Made by a program: the position numbers and the translations under genes. Of a DNA stretch of 64,000 nt, positions 25,561 through 38,000 are shown in pieces. The first letter of the stretch is position 1; the number at the start of each line of letters is the position of its first letter. Origin of the DNA: Schistosoma haematobium (taxonomy: Eukaryota; Platyhelminthes; Trematoda; Strigeidida; Schistosomatidae); assembly GCF_000699445.3 (NCBI RefSeq), contig NC_067196.1, positions 93,189,364 through 93,253,363 of the forward strand, given 5' to 3'. The notes under the pieces are model-generated. The model saw only the letters and a program-made list of their open reading frames with translations, ran no database searches and was not told where the DNA came from.

Positions 25561-26403
25561 CAACCTATTATCCTTATTACTGAAAACCGAAGATTACTGT
25601 CCACGAAAATATGTCAGAATATGTTTCAAAATATTAAAGCACTTCAAAAGGTATGATTTGCATTCATACTTGTCTTTTGTAATGCGTTTTATCCTGTTAA
25701 ACTTACTGGTCATTGCTTCCCTCAAATGTTCTAACGGTACAACTGAAATTCAAAGTAAGGTAAGAATAATGGTTCAGTTGTATATTTTATATTTATTATC
25801 ATATATTTAATATTATTCATTCCGATAAGACACACAATACTGGTCAATAAGTTTGTGCGTTTCATTTTTGACTAGAATTCCTTTAACTGTTGTACTAATG
25901 AGGTTGTTTTTGTGTTTAGAAAAAGGAAACGTTTGAAGACAAGTTGTCCTTGTTCTGACTAAAGCTTTCACATAGAGTCTGGGTTGTCAGTATCATGTCT
26001 ACGGTTTCGGTAGAATATATGTAAGAAAAATTAAATCCTACAACAGGGTAGTACGTATTTTAGAACTGATGATGTTCTTCAGAAATACTGTGTAAATACC
26101 TAAAGACTCCACTTAATATATGATGAGTTCATGAACTTTTCATTGATACTTTTAATATTTTCCAAAATATTAAATGACTACTGCAATACGTCTACAATTA
26201 AAACGATTACTGATGTCCTTACTCGAGGACTAACAAATCAATGTGACAGTGTACCTGAAAATCATTTACTTTTAAATTGTATATCATTTACTATTTTACA
26301 TGTATTACTACTTCCGTGAGCGAGGACTTCCATTTCTTGAATTAAAAAGAAACGCGAGAATAGAAAATTTTGGTGACAAATTCTAGCTATTTGAGCAAAG
26401 ATA
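25561..26403. other. AT-rich DNA, mostly unassigned
   Basis: Apart from the doubtful small frame at 26131-26319, nothing is recognised. Confidence 0.4.
26131..26319 (+). CDS. doubtful small secreted or GPI-anchored protein frame
   Basis: A 62-codon ATG frame with a signal-peptide-like start (MNFSLILLIFSKILN) and a hydrophobic C-terminus (FTILHVLLLP), the outline of a small GPI-anchored protein. It has three cysteines and matches no family I know. It may well be chance in AT-rich DNA; no splice sites or context support it. Confidence 0.12.
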   Translation: MNFSLILLIFSKILNDYCNTSTIKTITDVLTRGLTNQCDSVPENHLLLNCISFTILHVLLLP

Positions 26404-26500
26404 TATGGTGGCTAGCAGTAGAATCCGGGACGCGCGTTTCGTCCTATTTGGGACTCCTCATCTGGATTGACCTGGATAACAGAGTTCATGTTCACACAAG
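26404..26500 (-). ncRNA. SM-alpha-type hammerhead ribozyme relic
   Basis: The minus-strand core at 26467-26423 reads ATCCAG, ATGAGGA, stem II GTCCC-AAA-TAGGAC, GAAA, short stem III CGCGCGTC, then CCGGAT. All hammerhead parts are in place and GAAA and the GUC cleavage triplet are intact, but the invariant first C of CUGANGA is A, which should abolish catalysis. The tRNA-like promoter half found in the 7.4-kb copy is missing. Confidence 0.8.
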
Positions 26501-27840
26501 AATTAAAATTCTAGGATTGTTTTATTGAAAATATAGATACCGAGAATATTAGAGGTGTATGCACACAATATTAACAATGCACACATGTAGTAATAAAGTC
26601 TAATCTGGACTTGGTTTCTTAGATTACTCTATCAATTTGCATCAGGAATGTAAAGTAGTTCACTATAAGTGTACCGAGTTGAAAATGCTTAACAGTAAAC
26701 ATTTGATTGTTAAGCACTCTATATTTCTTTCATAATTCTACGCTGAAGACGTCCAGACAGGTTTATCTGGGCGAAACGTAGGAATTATTCAAATTTCAAT
26801 CGCTGAGATTATTTCACATTTAATTTTCACATGTAATAGTTCGGAAATATTAGTAAACTGAGATGTTGGTCGTATTTATGGATAAATAGGTGACAACTGC
26901 ATAACTAACTGTAGACTTCTTAAGTGAGTGTTTTAATTAAGATAGTAAAATGCTAAATAATCTCATATTGTTTTATAAAAATTTATCACCTATGCTTTAG
27001 CATTCTTTTATAAAAATAAGAATTCAGCATAATCACATGCATAACTGACAACCGAATCTGCCATTTTAATTGAATATGTGATTTACAGAATCTGAGTGAT
27101 CACTTTGTATTTTCGCTAATGTAGATTACAGATATGGACAGGGTTTCAATCTACATAATATAAGTTAATCGCTGTTTATTGAAATTAACACATGGTTGCA
27201 CGTTCTCATAGTCTGCGAGGGTATCAGTGGATCGGTAATGGAGAAACACGAAGTCACTTTTAGAGCACTTTGAGTACACTTTGCTCTTGATAACGTTAAA
27301 ATAATAGAAATGCGTATTTGTGATGGATACTACCATTGAACGGATTTATTTTAACATAGACCAATATTTTTGATATGAATATCTGATTACGGTAAATTTT
27401 AGTCTAATAACCTTGACGCTATTACATTTATTCATCTCTAACTGCACAAGAAACAATCCGCGTGAAACAATGAATGTCTTTGTAATCTATCTGTATTCTC
27501 ACTCTTTGTAGTGATGTCAATCGTAATTTCAGTCTAAACGATATAATTGAATTCCAAATTATTTGTTATTGCGTCATTGTAACGGCTGACTCATTTTATG
27601 CAAAGATCATGTTCAGTTTTGGTTATCTTAGTTACTTTGATATTTTTTCTTCTTCTTCTTCTTCTTCTCTGTTGTTGTTGTCTGTTCTTCTAAGCGAAAG
27701 AAAAAATAAATGAACCTCGTGTGATTCAATTGCTTCCATTCATTTCTCTTCCTCGAATAAGGAACGTGTGATATAGATTATTAAATTCATAGACCGGAAA
27801 GGGGTTTTGTGTATATCATACTAATTTTAGTAGTTGAGAT
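26501..27840. other. unassigned DNA with one hairpin and a (CTT)n run
   Basis: A stable hairpin at about 26742-26790 is described in the findings. A (TTC)n microsatellite lies near 27647-27668. No coding region recognised. Confidence 0.4.
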
Positions 27841-28160
27841 TGTTGAGTCGACTTCCGAGAACTACAGCGGAGCTTCCAGAGGCCCTGAAGAAGCCGAAGT
27901 GTTCCAGCCAATCAGAACATGATGAAGATTCCTAGAATATCAATGTGGCATGCTACTATTGGGCAGTAGCACAATGCGTCTCTTAGCGGATTGGACGAAA
28001 TATAATGTTGATTTAACAAATGTTAATAAGAATAAATGCCCATGATTTTCTGTTCACTTTGATTCTTAGTCAATAAACACTTCTCCAGCTTTTCTTCCGA
28101 CTTCTGGCTAGCGACGGTAAAGTTCGAGCGCCGTGGTTGTAAGCCGTATTCTGTGTTAAT
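27841..28160 (+). mobile_element. possible LTR-like fragment
   Basis: GC-richer than its surroundings, starting TGTTGAGTCGACTTCC and containing AATAAA near 28072 followed by a GC-rich stretch (GAGCGCCGTGG), as in the R-U5 part of an LTR. No clear target duplication or second copy was found, so this is a weak call. Confidence 0.25.
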
Positions 28161-28182
28161 CAAGTGACGATAGTAATAGAAC

Positions 28183-28430
28183 TTATGAGTCAATTGAACC
28201 TAAACCACCATATCTAACTCGGAATCACCGGATGGCCGTTTTGTCCAATTGTAGGGCTTTTCAAGAATCCACATCCACGATCTCATCATGAGAGAATCGA
28301 ACCCAGGATCTAACGGTGTTAGTGCACACTGCTGAGTAGTCCCAGTGTAGGACGAAACAGCCGTTCAGCGCTTCCAGGTTTTTCATGGTGGTCTAGCATC
28401 GATTGGCTCATGATCTCAACTAATAAAATT
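28183..28430. mobile_element. palindromic short element with two opposed hammerhead-family arms
   Basis: The right arm (about 28322-28430, plus) reads ribozyme core, CTTCCAGG, CATGGTGGTCTAGC, then CTCATGATCTCAAC. The left arm (about 28290-28183, minus) gives the same order: GGACAAAACGGCC (28246-28234), TGATTCC, ATGGTGGTTTAG, TTCAATTGACTCAT. A tRNA B-box-like motif, GGTTCGATTCTC, lies between them on the minus strand (28303-28292). Related single pieces occur at 62437 and 63147. Family identity is not settled; Penelope-like elements are known to carry such ribozymes. Confidence 0.65.
28324..28373 (+). ncRNA. hammerhead ribozyme relic, second design
   Basis: Stem I CACTG (28327-28331) with CAGCG (28366-28370); core CTGAGTA (28332-28338), differing from CUGANGA only at G8; stem II GTCC with GGAC; GAAA at 28354-28357; then a short self-complementary stem III and GUU before the stem I partner. 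Four of five stem I pairs hold. It differs from SM-alpha copies in stem I and stem III sequence. Probably inactive because of the G8 change. Confidence 0.65.
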
Positions 28431-29067
28431 CATATACGTTATACGAGAATATGGATTCTTCGTAAAACATTAGTATGTTATCAGATTTTCAGTGAATTAT
28501 ATGTTTAACTGCGCAGATAATTGTAACGATAACTTAAACTATGTCTAGATGAAAGGTTAATCAAATGACATAAAAATGCATAACTTATTGCGTTAAAAAA
28601 CTTAATAATTAGCATATTTTTCAATATTTGCTACGAAGAAAAATAGGGGATGAATAATAAAGACTGACGAAGTCAGAGATCCAAATATTTTTGCTGCTAC
28701 GTAGATGTACCAAAGAAAACAAAATGGCAAAAAACATACAGGTAAGGAAAAATTTTTTTTAAGAAACAAGCAAACTGAGCATATATACAAGATATAAAGG
28801 AGAAAAGTCGAATAAATTGAAAGTAAGAGAAAAACAAAGCTTAAAAATTTTAAACAATGACAACAAAAACAAAGAAAAACAAAAAAAGACAGAAAATAGA
28901 GAGGAAAACAGAATGCAGAGAAAAAACAAAGAAAATCAACAAAGCACAAAGGCAGGGAAAAAAAAAAACGGCTAACATAAAGTAACACACCGAAGAAAAC
29001 ATCAAAGCCAAATGCAGTAAAGATAAAAGCAAAGACAGAAAATTGGTAATGAGAGTTGAAAAATTAA
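28431..29067. other. A-rich, strand-asymmetric tract flanking the satellite
   Basis: From about 28690 to 29040 the plus strand is dominated by A with G, broken by runs such as AAAAACAAAG, and is very poor in T and C. Long minus-strand frames full of Phe/Leu/Ser/Cys are by-products of this composition. The tract ends where the satellite begins. Confidence 0.6.
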
Positions 29068-32000
29068 ACGTCGGAGTTGATCAAGCGAAAATGGATGACA
29101 TGTAAGAATGTGGTTATGGACGACTTGATGAAAGTAGATGATGCATTGCAGAATGTTAGCAATGCATTTTGTCAAGTATGAGTGTGAACCTATTGTGAGT
29201 AGACAGTGAATGTATGCTGTTACATTTTGCAATTCATGTGATTGTACTTACCACTTGGATGAGTGGATCTGTCGCTGGTCACTTCTATTAAGGTGGAGGT
29301 AATAAACGAGAATAATGATTGAGTGTGAATGCACAAATTTGAAATAGATAAATGGGAAATGTGAGAATACGTGTTATTAGAGAAATGTGCCTGAATGCTT
29401 GTGCACATTTGCATGGAGATATTCAGCATAGTGGAGAATGTATTTTGTGGAGTATTCCGAATGAATATCTACTGTGTGGAAGTGTGGTGTATAGTTTTGA
29501 TTGTTATTCTGAGCTATCGGATTAGTGGATCGGTGGTCTGTGACATGTGTTACGATGAGAGAACTATTGAATGGGTGTTGATAGATTTGACGTTGGAGTT
29601 GATCAAGCGAAAATGGATGACATGTAAGAATGTGGTTATGGACGACTTGATGAAAGTAGATGATGCATTGCAGAATGTTAGCAATGCATTTTGTCAAGTA
29701 TGAGTGTGAACCTATTGTGAGTAGACAGTGAATGTATGCTGTTACATTTTGCAATTCATGTGATTGTACTTACCACTTGGATGAGTGGATCTGTCGCTGG
29801 TCACTTCTATTAAGGTGGAGGTAATAAACGAGAATAATGATTGAGTGTGAATGCACAAATTTGAAATAGATAAATGGGAAATGTGAGAATACGTGTTATT
29901 AGAGAAATGTGCCTGAATGCTTGTGCACATTTGCATGGAGATATTCAGCATAGTGGAGAATGTATTTTGTGGAGTATTCCGAATGAATATCTACTGTGTG
30001 GAAGTGTGGTGTATAGTTTTGATTGTTATTCTGAGCTATCGGATTAGTGGATCGGTGGTCTGTGACATGTGTTACGATGAGAGAACTATTGAATGGGTGT
30101 TGATAGATTTGACGTTGGAGTTGATCAAGCGAAAATGGATGACATGTAAGAATGTGGTTATGGACGACTTGATGAAAGTAGATGATGCATTGCAGAATGT
30201 TAGCAATGCATTTTGTCAAGTATGAGTGTGAACCTATTGTGAGTAGACAGTGAATGTATGCTGTTACATTTTGCAATTCATGTGATTGTACTTACCACTT
30301 GGATGAGTGGATCTGTCGCTGGTCACTTCTATTAAGGTGGAGGTAATAAACGAGAATAATGATTGAGTGTGAATGCACAAATTTGAAATAGATAAATGGG
30401 AAATGTGAGAATACGTGTTATTAGAGAAATGTGCCTGAATGCTTGTGCACATTTGCATGGAGATATTCAGCATAGTGGAGAATGTATTTTGTGGAGTATT
30501 CCGAATGAATATCTACTGTGTGGAAGTGTGGTGTATAGTTTTGATTGTTATTCTGAGCTATCGGATTAGTGGATCGGTGGTCTGTGACATGTGTTACTAT
30601 GAGAGAACTATTGAATGGGTGTTGATAGATTTGACGTTGGAGTTGATCAAGCGAAAATGGATGACATGTAAGAATGTGGTTATGGACGACTTGATGAAAG
30701 TAGATGATGCATTGCAGAATGTTAGCAATGCATTTTGTCAAGTATGAGTGTGAACCTATTGTGAGTAGACAGTGAATGTATGCTGTTACATTTTGCAATT
30801 CATGTGATTGTACTTACCACTTGGATGAGTGGATCTGTCGCTGGTCACTTCTATTAAGGTGGAGGTAATAAACGAGAATAATGATTGAGTGTGAATGCAC
30901 AAATTTGAAATAGATAAATGGGAAATGTGAGAATACGTGTTATTAGAGAAATGTGCCTGAATGCTTGTGCACATTTGCATGGAGATATTCAGCATAGTGG
31001 AGAATGTATTTTGTGGAGTATTCCGAATGAATATCTACTGTGTGGAAGTGTGGTGTATAGTTTTGATTGTTATTCTGAGCTATCGGATTAGTGGATCGGT
31101 GGTCTGTGACATGTGTTACGATGAGAGAACTATTGAATGGGTGTTGATAGATTTGACGTTGGAGTTGATCAAGCGAAAATGGATGACATGTAAGAATGTG
31201 GTTATGGACGACTTGATGAAAGTAGATGATGCATTGCAGAATGTTAGCAATGCATTTTGTCAAGTATGAGTGTGAACCTATTGTGAGTAGACAGTGAATG
31301 TATGCTGTTACATTTTGCAATTCATGTGATTGTACTTACCACTTGGATGAGTGGATCTGTCGCTGGTCACTTCTATTAAGGTGGAGGTAATAAACGAGAA
31401 TAATGATTGAGTGTGAATGCACAAATTTGAAATAGATAAATGGGAAATGTGAGAATACGTGTTATTAGAGAAATGTGCCTGAATGCTTGTGCACATTTGC
31501 ATGGAGATATTCAGCATAGTGGAGAATGTATTTTGTGGAGTATTCCGAATGAATATCTACTGTGTGGAAGTGTGGTGTATAGTTTTGATTGTTATTCTGA
31601 GCTATCGGATTAGTGGATCGGTGGTCTGTGACATGTGTTACGATGAGAGAACTATTGAATGGGTGTTGATAGATTTGACGTTGGAGTTGATCAAGCGAAA
31701 ATGGATGACATGTAAGAATGTGGTTATGGACGACTTGATGAAAGTAGATGATGCATTGCAGAATGTTAGCAATGCATTTTGTCAAGTATGAGTGTGAACC
31801 TATTGTGAGTAGACAGTGAATGTATGCTGTTACATTTTGCAATTCATGTGATTGTACTTACCACTTGGATGAGTGGATCTGTCGCTGGTCACTTCTATTA
31901 AGGTGGAGGTAATAAACGAGAATAATGATTGAGTGTGAATGCACAAATTTGAAATAGATAAATGGGAAATGTGAGAATACGTGTTATTAGAGAAATGTGC

Positions 32001-35000
32001 CTGAATGCTTGTGCACATTTGCATGGAGATATTCAGCATAGTGGAGAATGTATTTTGTGGAGTATTCCGAATGAATATCTACTGTGTGGAAGTGTGGTGT
32101 ATAGTTTTGATTGTTATTCTGAGCTATCGGATTAGTGGATCGGTGGTCTGTGACATGTGTTACGATGAGAGAACTATTGAATGGGTGTTGATAGATTTGA
32201 CGTTGGAGTTGATCAAGCGAAAATGGATGACATGTAAGAATGTGGTTATGGACGACTTGATGAAAGTAGATGATGCATTGCAGAATGTTAGCAATGCATT
32301 TTGTCAAGTATGAGTGTGAACCTATTGTGAGTAGACAGTGAATGTATGCTGTTACATTTTGCAATTCATGTGATTGTACTTACCACTTGGATGAGTGGAT
32401 CTGTCGCTGGTCACTTCTATTAAGGTGGAGGTAATAAACGAGAATAATGATTGAGTGTGAATGCACAAATTTGAAATAGATAAATGGGAAATGTGAGAAT
32501 ACGTGTTATTAGAGAAATGTGCCTGAATGCTTGTGCACATTTGCATGGAGATATTCAGCATAGTGGAGAATGTATTTTGTGGAGTATTCCGAATGAATAT
32601 CTACTGTGTGGAAGTGTGGTGTATAGTTTTGATTGTTATTCTGAGCTATCGGATTAGTGGATCGGTGGTCTGTGACATGTGTTACGATGAGAGAACTATT
32701 GAATGGGTGTTGATAGATTTGACGTTGGAGTTGATCAAGCGAAAATGGATGACATGTAAGAATGTGGTTATGGACGACTTGATGAAAGTAGATGATGCAT
32801 TGCAGAATGTTAGCAATGCATTTTGTCAAGTATGAGTGTGAACCTATTGTGAGTAGACAGTGAATGTATGCTGTTACATTTTGCAATTCATGTGATTGTA
32901 CTTACCACTTGGATGAGTGGATCTGTCGCTGGTCACTTCTATTAAGGTGGAGGTAATAAACGAGAATAATGATTGAGTGTGAATGCACAAATTTGAAATA
33001 GATAAATGGGAAATGTGAGAATACGTGTTATTAGAGAAATGTGCCTGAATGCTTGTGCACATTTGCATGGAGATATTCAGCATAGTGGAGAATGTATTTT
33101 GTGGAGTATTCCGAATGAATATCTACTGTGTGGAAGTGTGGTGTATAGTTTTGATTGTTATTCTGAGCTATCGGATTAGTGGATCGGTGGTCTGTGACAT
33201 GTGTTACGATGAGAGAACTATTGAATGGGTGTTGATAGATTTGACGTTGGAGTTGATCAAGCGAAAATGGATGACATGTAAGAATGTGGTTATGGACGAC
33301 TTGATGAAAGTAGATGATGCATTGCAGAATGTTAGCAATGCATTTTGTCAAGTATGAGTGTGAACCTATTGTGAGTAGACAGTGAATGTATGCTGTTACA
33401 TTTTGCAATTCATGTGATTGTACTTACCACTTGGATGAGTGGATCTGTCGCTGGTCACTTCTATTAAGGTGGAGGTAATAAACGAGAATAATGATTGAGT
33501 GTGAATGCACAAATTTGAAATAGATAAATGGGAAATGTGAGAATACGTGTTATTAGAGAAATGTGCCTGAATGCTTGTGCACATTTGCATGGAGATATTC
33601 AGCATAGTGGAGAATGTATTTTGTGGAGTATTCCGAATGAATATCTACTGTGTGGAAGTGTGGTGTATAGTTTTGATTGTTATTCTGAGCTATCGGATTA
33701 GTGGATCGGTGGTCTGTGACATGTGTTACGATGAGAGAACTATTGAATGGGTGTTGATAGATTTGACGTTGGAGTTGATCAAGCGAAAATGGATGACATG
33801 TAAGAATGTGGTTATGGACGACTTGATGAAAGTAGATGATGCATTGCAGAATGTTAGCAATGCATTTTGTCAAGTATGAGTGTGAACCTATTGTGAGTAG
33901 ACAGTGAATGTATGCTGTTACATTTTGCAATTCATGTGATTGTACTTACCACTTGGATGAGTGGATCTGTCGCTGGTCACTTCTATTAAGGTGGAGGTAA
34001 TAAACGAGAATAATGATTGAGTGTGAATGCACAAATTTGAAATAGATAAATGGGAAATGTGAGAATACGTGTTATTAGAGAAATGTGCCTGAATGCTTGT
34101 GCACATTTGCATGGAGATATTCAGCATAGTGGAGAATGTATTTTGTGGAGTATTCCGAATGAATATCTACTGTGTGGAAGTGTGGTGTATAGTTTTGATT
34201 GTTATTCTGAGCTATCGGATTAGTGGATCGGTGGTCTGTGACATGTGTTACGATGAGAGAACTATTGAATGGGTGTTGATAGATTTGACGTTGGAGTTGA
34301 TCAAGCGAAAATGGATGACATGTAAGAATGTGGTTATGGACGACTTGATGAAAGTAGATGATGCATTGCAGAATGTTAGCAATGCATTTTGTCAAGTATG
34401 AGTGTGAACCTATTGTGAGTAGACAGTGAATGTATGCTGTTACATTTTGCAATTCATGTGATTGTACTTACCACTTGGATGAGTGGATCTGTCGCTGGTC
34501 ACTTCTATTAAGGTGGAGGTAATAAACGAGAATAATGATTGAGTGTGAATGCACAAATTTGAAATAGATAAATGGGAAATGTGAGAATACGTGTTATTAG
34601 AGAAATGTGCCTGAATGCTTGTGCACATTTGCATGGAGATATTCAGCATAGTGGAGAATGTATTTTGTGGAGTATTCCGAATGAATATCTACTGTGTGGA
34701 AGTGTGGTGTATAGTTTTGATTGTTATTCTGAGCTATCGGATTAGTGGATCGGTGGTCTGTGACATGTGTTACGATGAGAGAACTATTGAATGGGTGTTG
34801 ATAGATTTGACGTTGGAGTTGATCAAGCGAAAATGGATGACATGTAAGAATGTGGTTATGGACGACTTGATGAAAGTAGATGATGCATTGCAGAATGTTA
34901 GCAATGCATTTTGTCAAGTATGAGTGTGAACCTATTGTGAGTAGACAGTGAATGTATGCTGTTACATTTTGCAATTCATGTGATTGTACTTACCACTTGG

Positions 35001-38000
35001 ATGAGTGGATCTGTCGCTGGTCACTTCTATTAAGGTGGAGGTAATAAACGAGAATAATGATTGAGTGTGAATGCACAAATTTGAAATAGATAAATGGGAA
35101 ATGTGAGAATACGTGTTATTAGAGAAATGTGCCTGAATGCTTGTGCACATTTGCATGGAGATATTCAGCATAGTGGAGAATGTATTTTGTGGAGTATTCC
35201 GAATGAATATCTACTGTGTGGAAGTGTGGTGTATAGTTTTGATTGTTATTCTGAGCTATCGGATTAGTGGATCGGTGGTCTGTGACATGTGTTACGATGA
35301 GAGAACTATTGAATGGGTGTTGATAGATTTGACGTTGGAGTTGATCAAGCGAAAATGGATGACATGTAAGAATGTGGTTATGGACGACTTGATGAAAGTA
35401 GATGATGCATTGCAGAATGTTAGCAATGCATTTTGTCAAGTATGAGTGTGAACCTATTGTGAGTAGACAGTGAATGTATGCTGTTACATTTTGCAATTCA
35501 TGTGATTGTACTTACCACTTGGATGAGTGGATCTGTCGCTGGTCACTTCTATTAAGGTGGAGGTAATAAACGAGAATAATGATTGAGTGTGAATGCACAA
35601 ATTTGAAATAGATAAATGGGAAATGTGAGAATACGTGTTATTAGAGAAATGTGCCTGAATGCTTGTGCACATTTGCATGGAGATATTCAGCATAGTGGAG
35701 AATGTATTTTGTGGAGTATTCCGAATGAATATCTACTGTGTGGAAGTGTGGTGTATAGTTTTGATTGTTATTCTGAGCTATCGGATTAGTGGATCGGTGG
35801 TCTGTGACATGTGTTACGATGAGAGAACTATTGAATGGGTGTTGATAGATTTGACGTTGGAGTTGATCAAGCGAAAATGGATGACATGTAAGAATGTGGT
35901 TATGGACGACTTGATGAAAGTAGATGATGCATTGCAGAATGTTAGCAATGCATTTTGTCAAGTATGAGTGTGAACCTATTGTGAGTAGACAGTGAATGTA
36001 TGCTGTTACATTTTGCAATTCATGTGATTGTACTTACCACTTGGATGAGTGGATCTGTCGCTGGTCACTTCTATTAAGGTGGAGGTAATAAACGAGAATA
36101 ATGATTGAGTGTGAATGCACAAATTTGAAATAGATAAATGGGAAATGTGAGAATACGTGTTATTAGAGAAATGTGCCTGAATGCTTGTGCACATTTGCAT
36201 GGAGATATTCAGCATAGTGGAGAATGTATTTTGTGGAGTATTCCGAATGAATATCTACTGTGTGGAAGTGTGGTGTATAGTTTTGATTGTTATTCTGAGC
36301 TATCGGATTAGTGGATCGGTGGTCTGTGACATGTGTTACGATGAGAGAACTATTGAATGGGTGTTGATAGATTTGACGTTGGAGTTGATCAAGCGAAAAT
36401 GGATGACATGTAAGAATGTGGTTATGGACGACTTGATGAAAGTAGATGATGCATTGCAGAATGTTAGCAATGCATTTTGTCAAGTATGAGTGTGAACCTA
36501 TTGTGAGTAGACAGTGAATGTATGCTGTTACATTTTGCAATTCATGTGATTGTACTTACCACTTGGATGAGTGGATCTGTCGCTGGTCACTTCTATTAAG
36601 GTGGAGGTAATAAACGAGAATAATGATTGAGTGTGAATGCACAAATTTGAAATAGATAAATGGGAAATGTGAGAATACGTGTTATTAGAGAAATGTGCCT
36701 GAATGCTTGTGCACATTTGCATGGAGATATTCAGCATAGTGGAGAATGTATTTTGTGGAGTATTCCGAATGAATATCTACTGTGTGGAAGTGTGGTGTAT
36801 AGTTTTGATTGTTATTCTGAGCTATCGGATTAGTGGATCGGTGGTCTGTGACATGTGTTACGATGAGAGAACTATTGAATGGGTGTTGATAGATTTGACG
36901 TTGGAGTTGATCAAGCGAAAATGGATGACATGTAAGAATGTGGTTATGGACGACTTGATGAAAGTAGATGATGCATTGCAGAATGTTAGCAATGCATTTT
37001 GTCAAGTATGAGTGTGAACCTATTGTGAGTAGACAGTGAATGTATGCTGTTACATTTTGCAATTCATGTGATTGTACTTACCACTTGGATGAGTGGATCT
37101 GTCGCTGGTCACTTCTATTAAGGTGGAGGTAATAAACGAGAATAATGATTGAGTGTGAATGCACAAATTTGAAATAGATAAATGGGAAATGTGAGAATAC
37201 GTGTTATTAGAGAAATGTGCCTGAATGCTTGTGCACATTTGCATGGAGATATTCAGCATAGTGGAGAATGTATTTTGTGGAGTATTCCGAATGAATATCT
37301 ACTGTGTGGAAGTGTGGTGTATAGTTTTGATTGTTATTCTGAGCTATCGGATTAGTGGATCGGTGGTCTGTGACATGTGTTACGATGAGAGAACTATTGA
37401 ATGGGTGTTGATAGATTTGACGTTGGAGTTGATCAAGCGAAAATGGATGACATGTAAGAATGTGGTTATGGACGACTTGATGAAAGTAGATGATGCATTG
37501 CAGAATGTTAGCAATGCATTTTGTCAAGTATGAGTGTGAACCTATTGTGAGTAGACAGTGAATGTATGCTGTTACATTTTGCAATTCATGTGATTGTACT
37601 TACCACTTGGATGAGTGGATCTGTCGCTGGTCACTTCTATTAAGGTGGAGGTAATAAACGAGAATAATGATTGAGTGTGAATGCACAAATTTGAAATAGA
37701 TAAATGGGAAATGTGAGAATACGTGTTATTAGAGAAATGTGCCTGAATGCTTGTGCACATTTGCATGGAGATATTCAGCATAGTGGAGAATGTATTTTGT
37801 GGAGTATTCCGAATGAATATCTACTGTGTGGAAGTGTGGTGTATAGTTTTGATTGTTATTCTGAGCTATCGGATTAGTGGATCGGTGGTCTGTGACATGT
37901 GTTACGATGAGAGAACTATTGAATGGGTGTTGATAGATTTGACGTTGGAGTTGATCAAGCGAAAATGGATGACATGTAAGAATGTGGTTATGGACGACTT

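Noticed and set aside
28602..28988. 128-codon Phe/Leu/Cys-rich membrane protein frame
   Set aside because: Created by reading an A-rich tract backwards; no structure beyond base composition.
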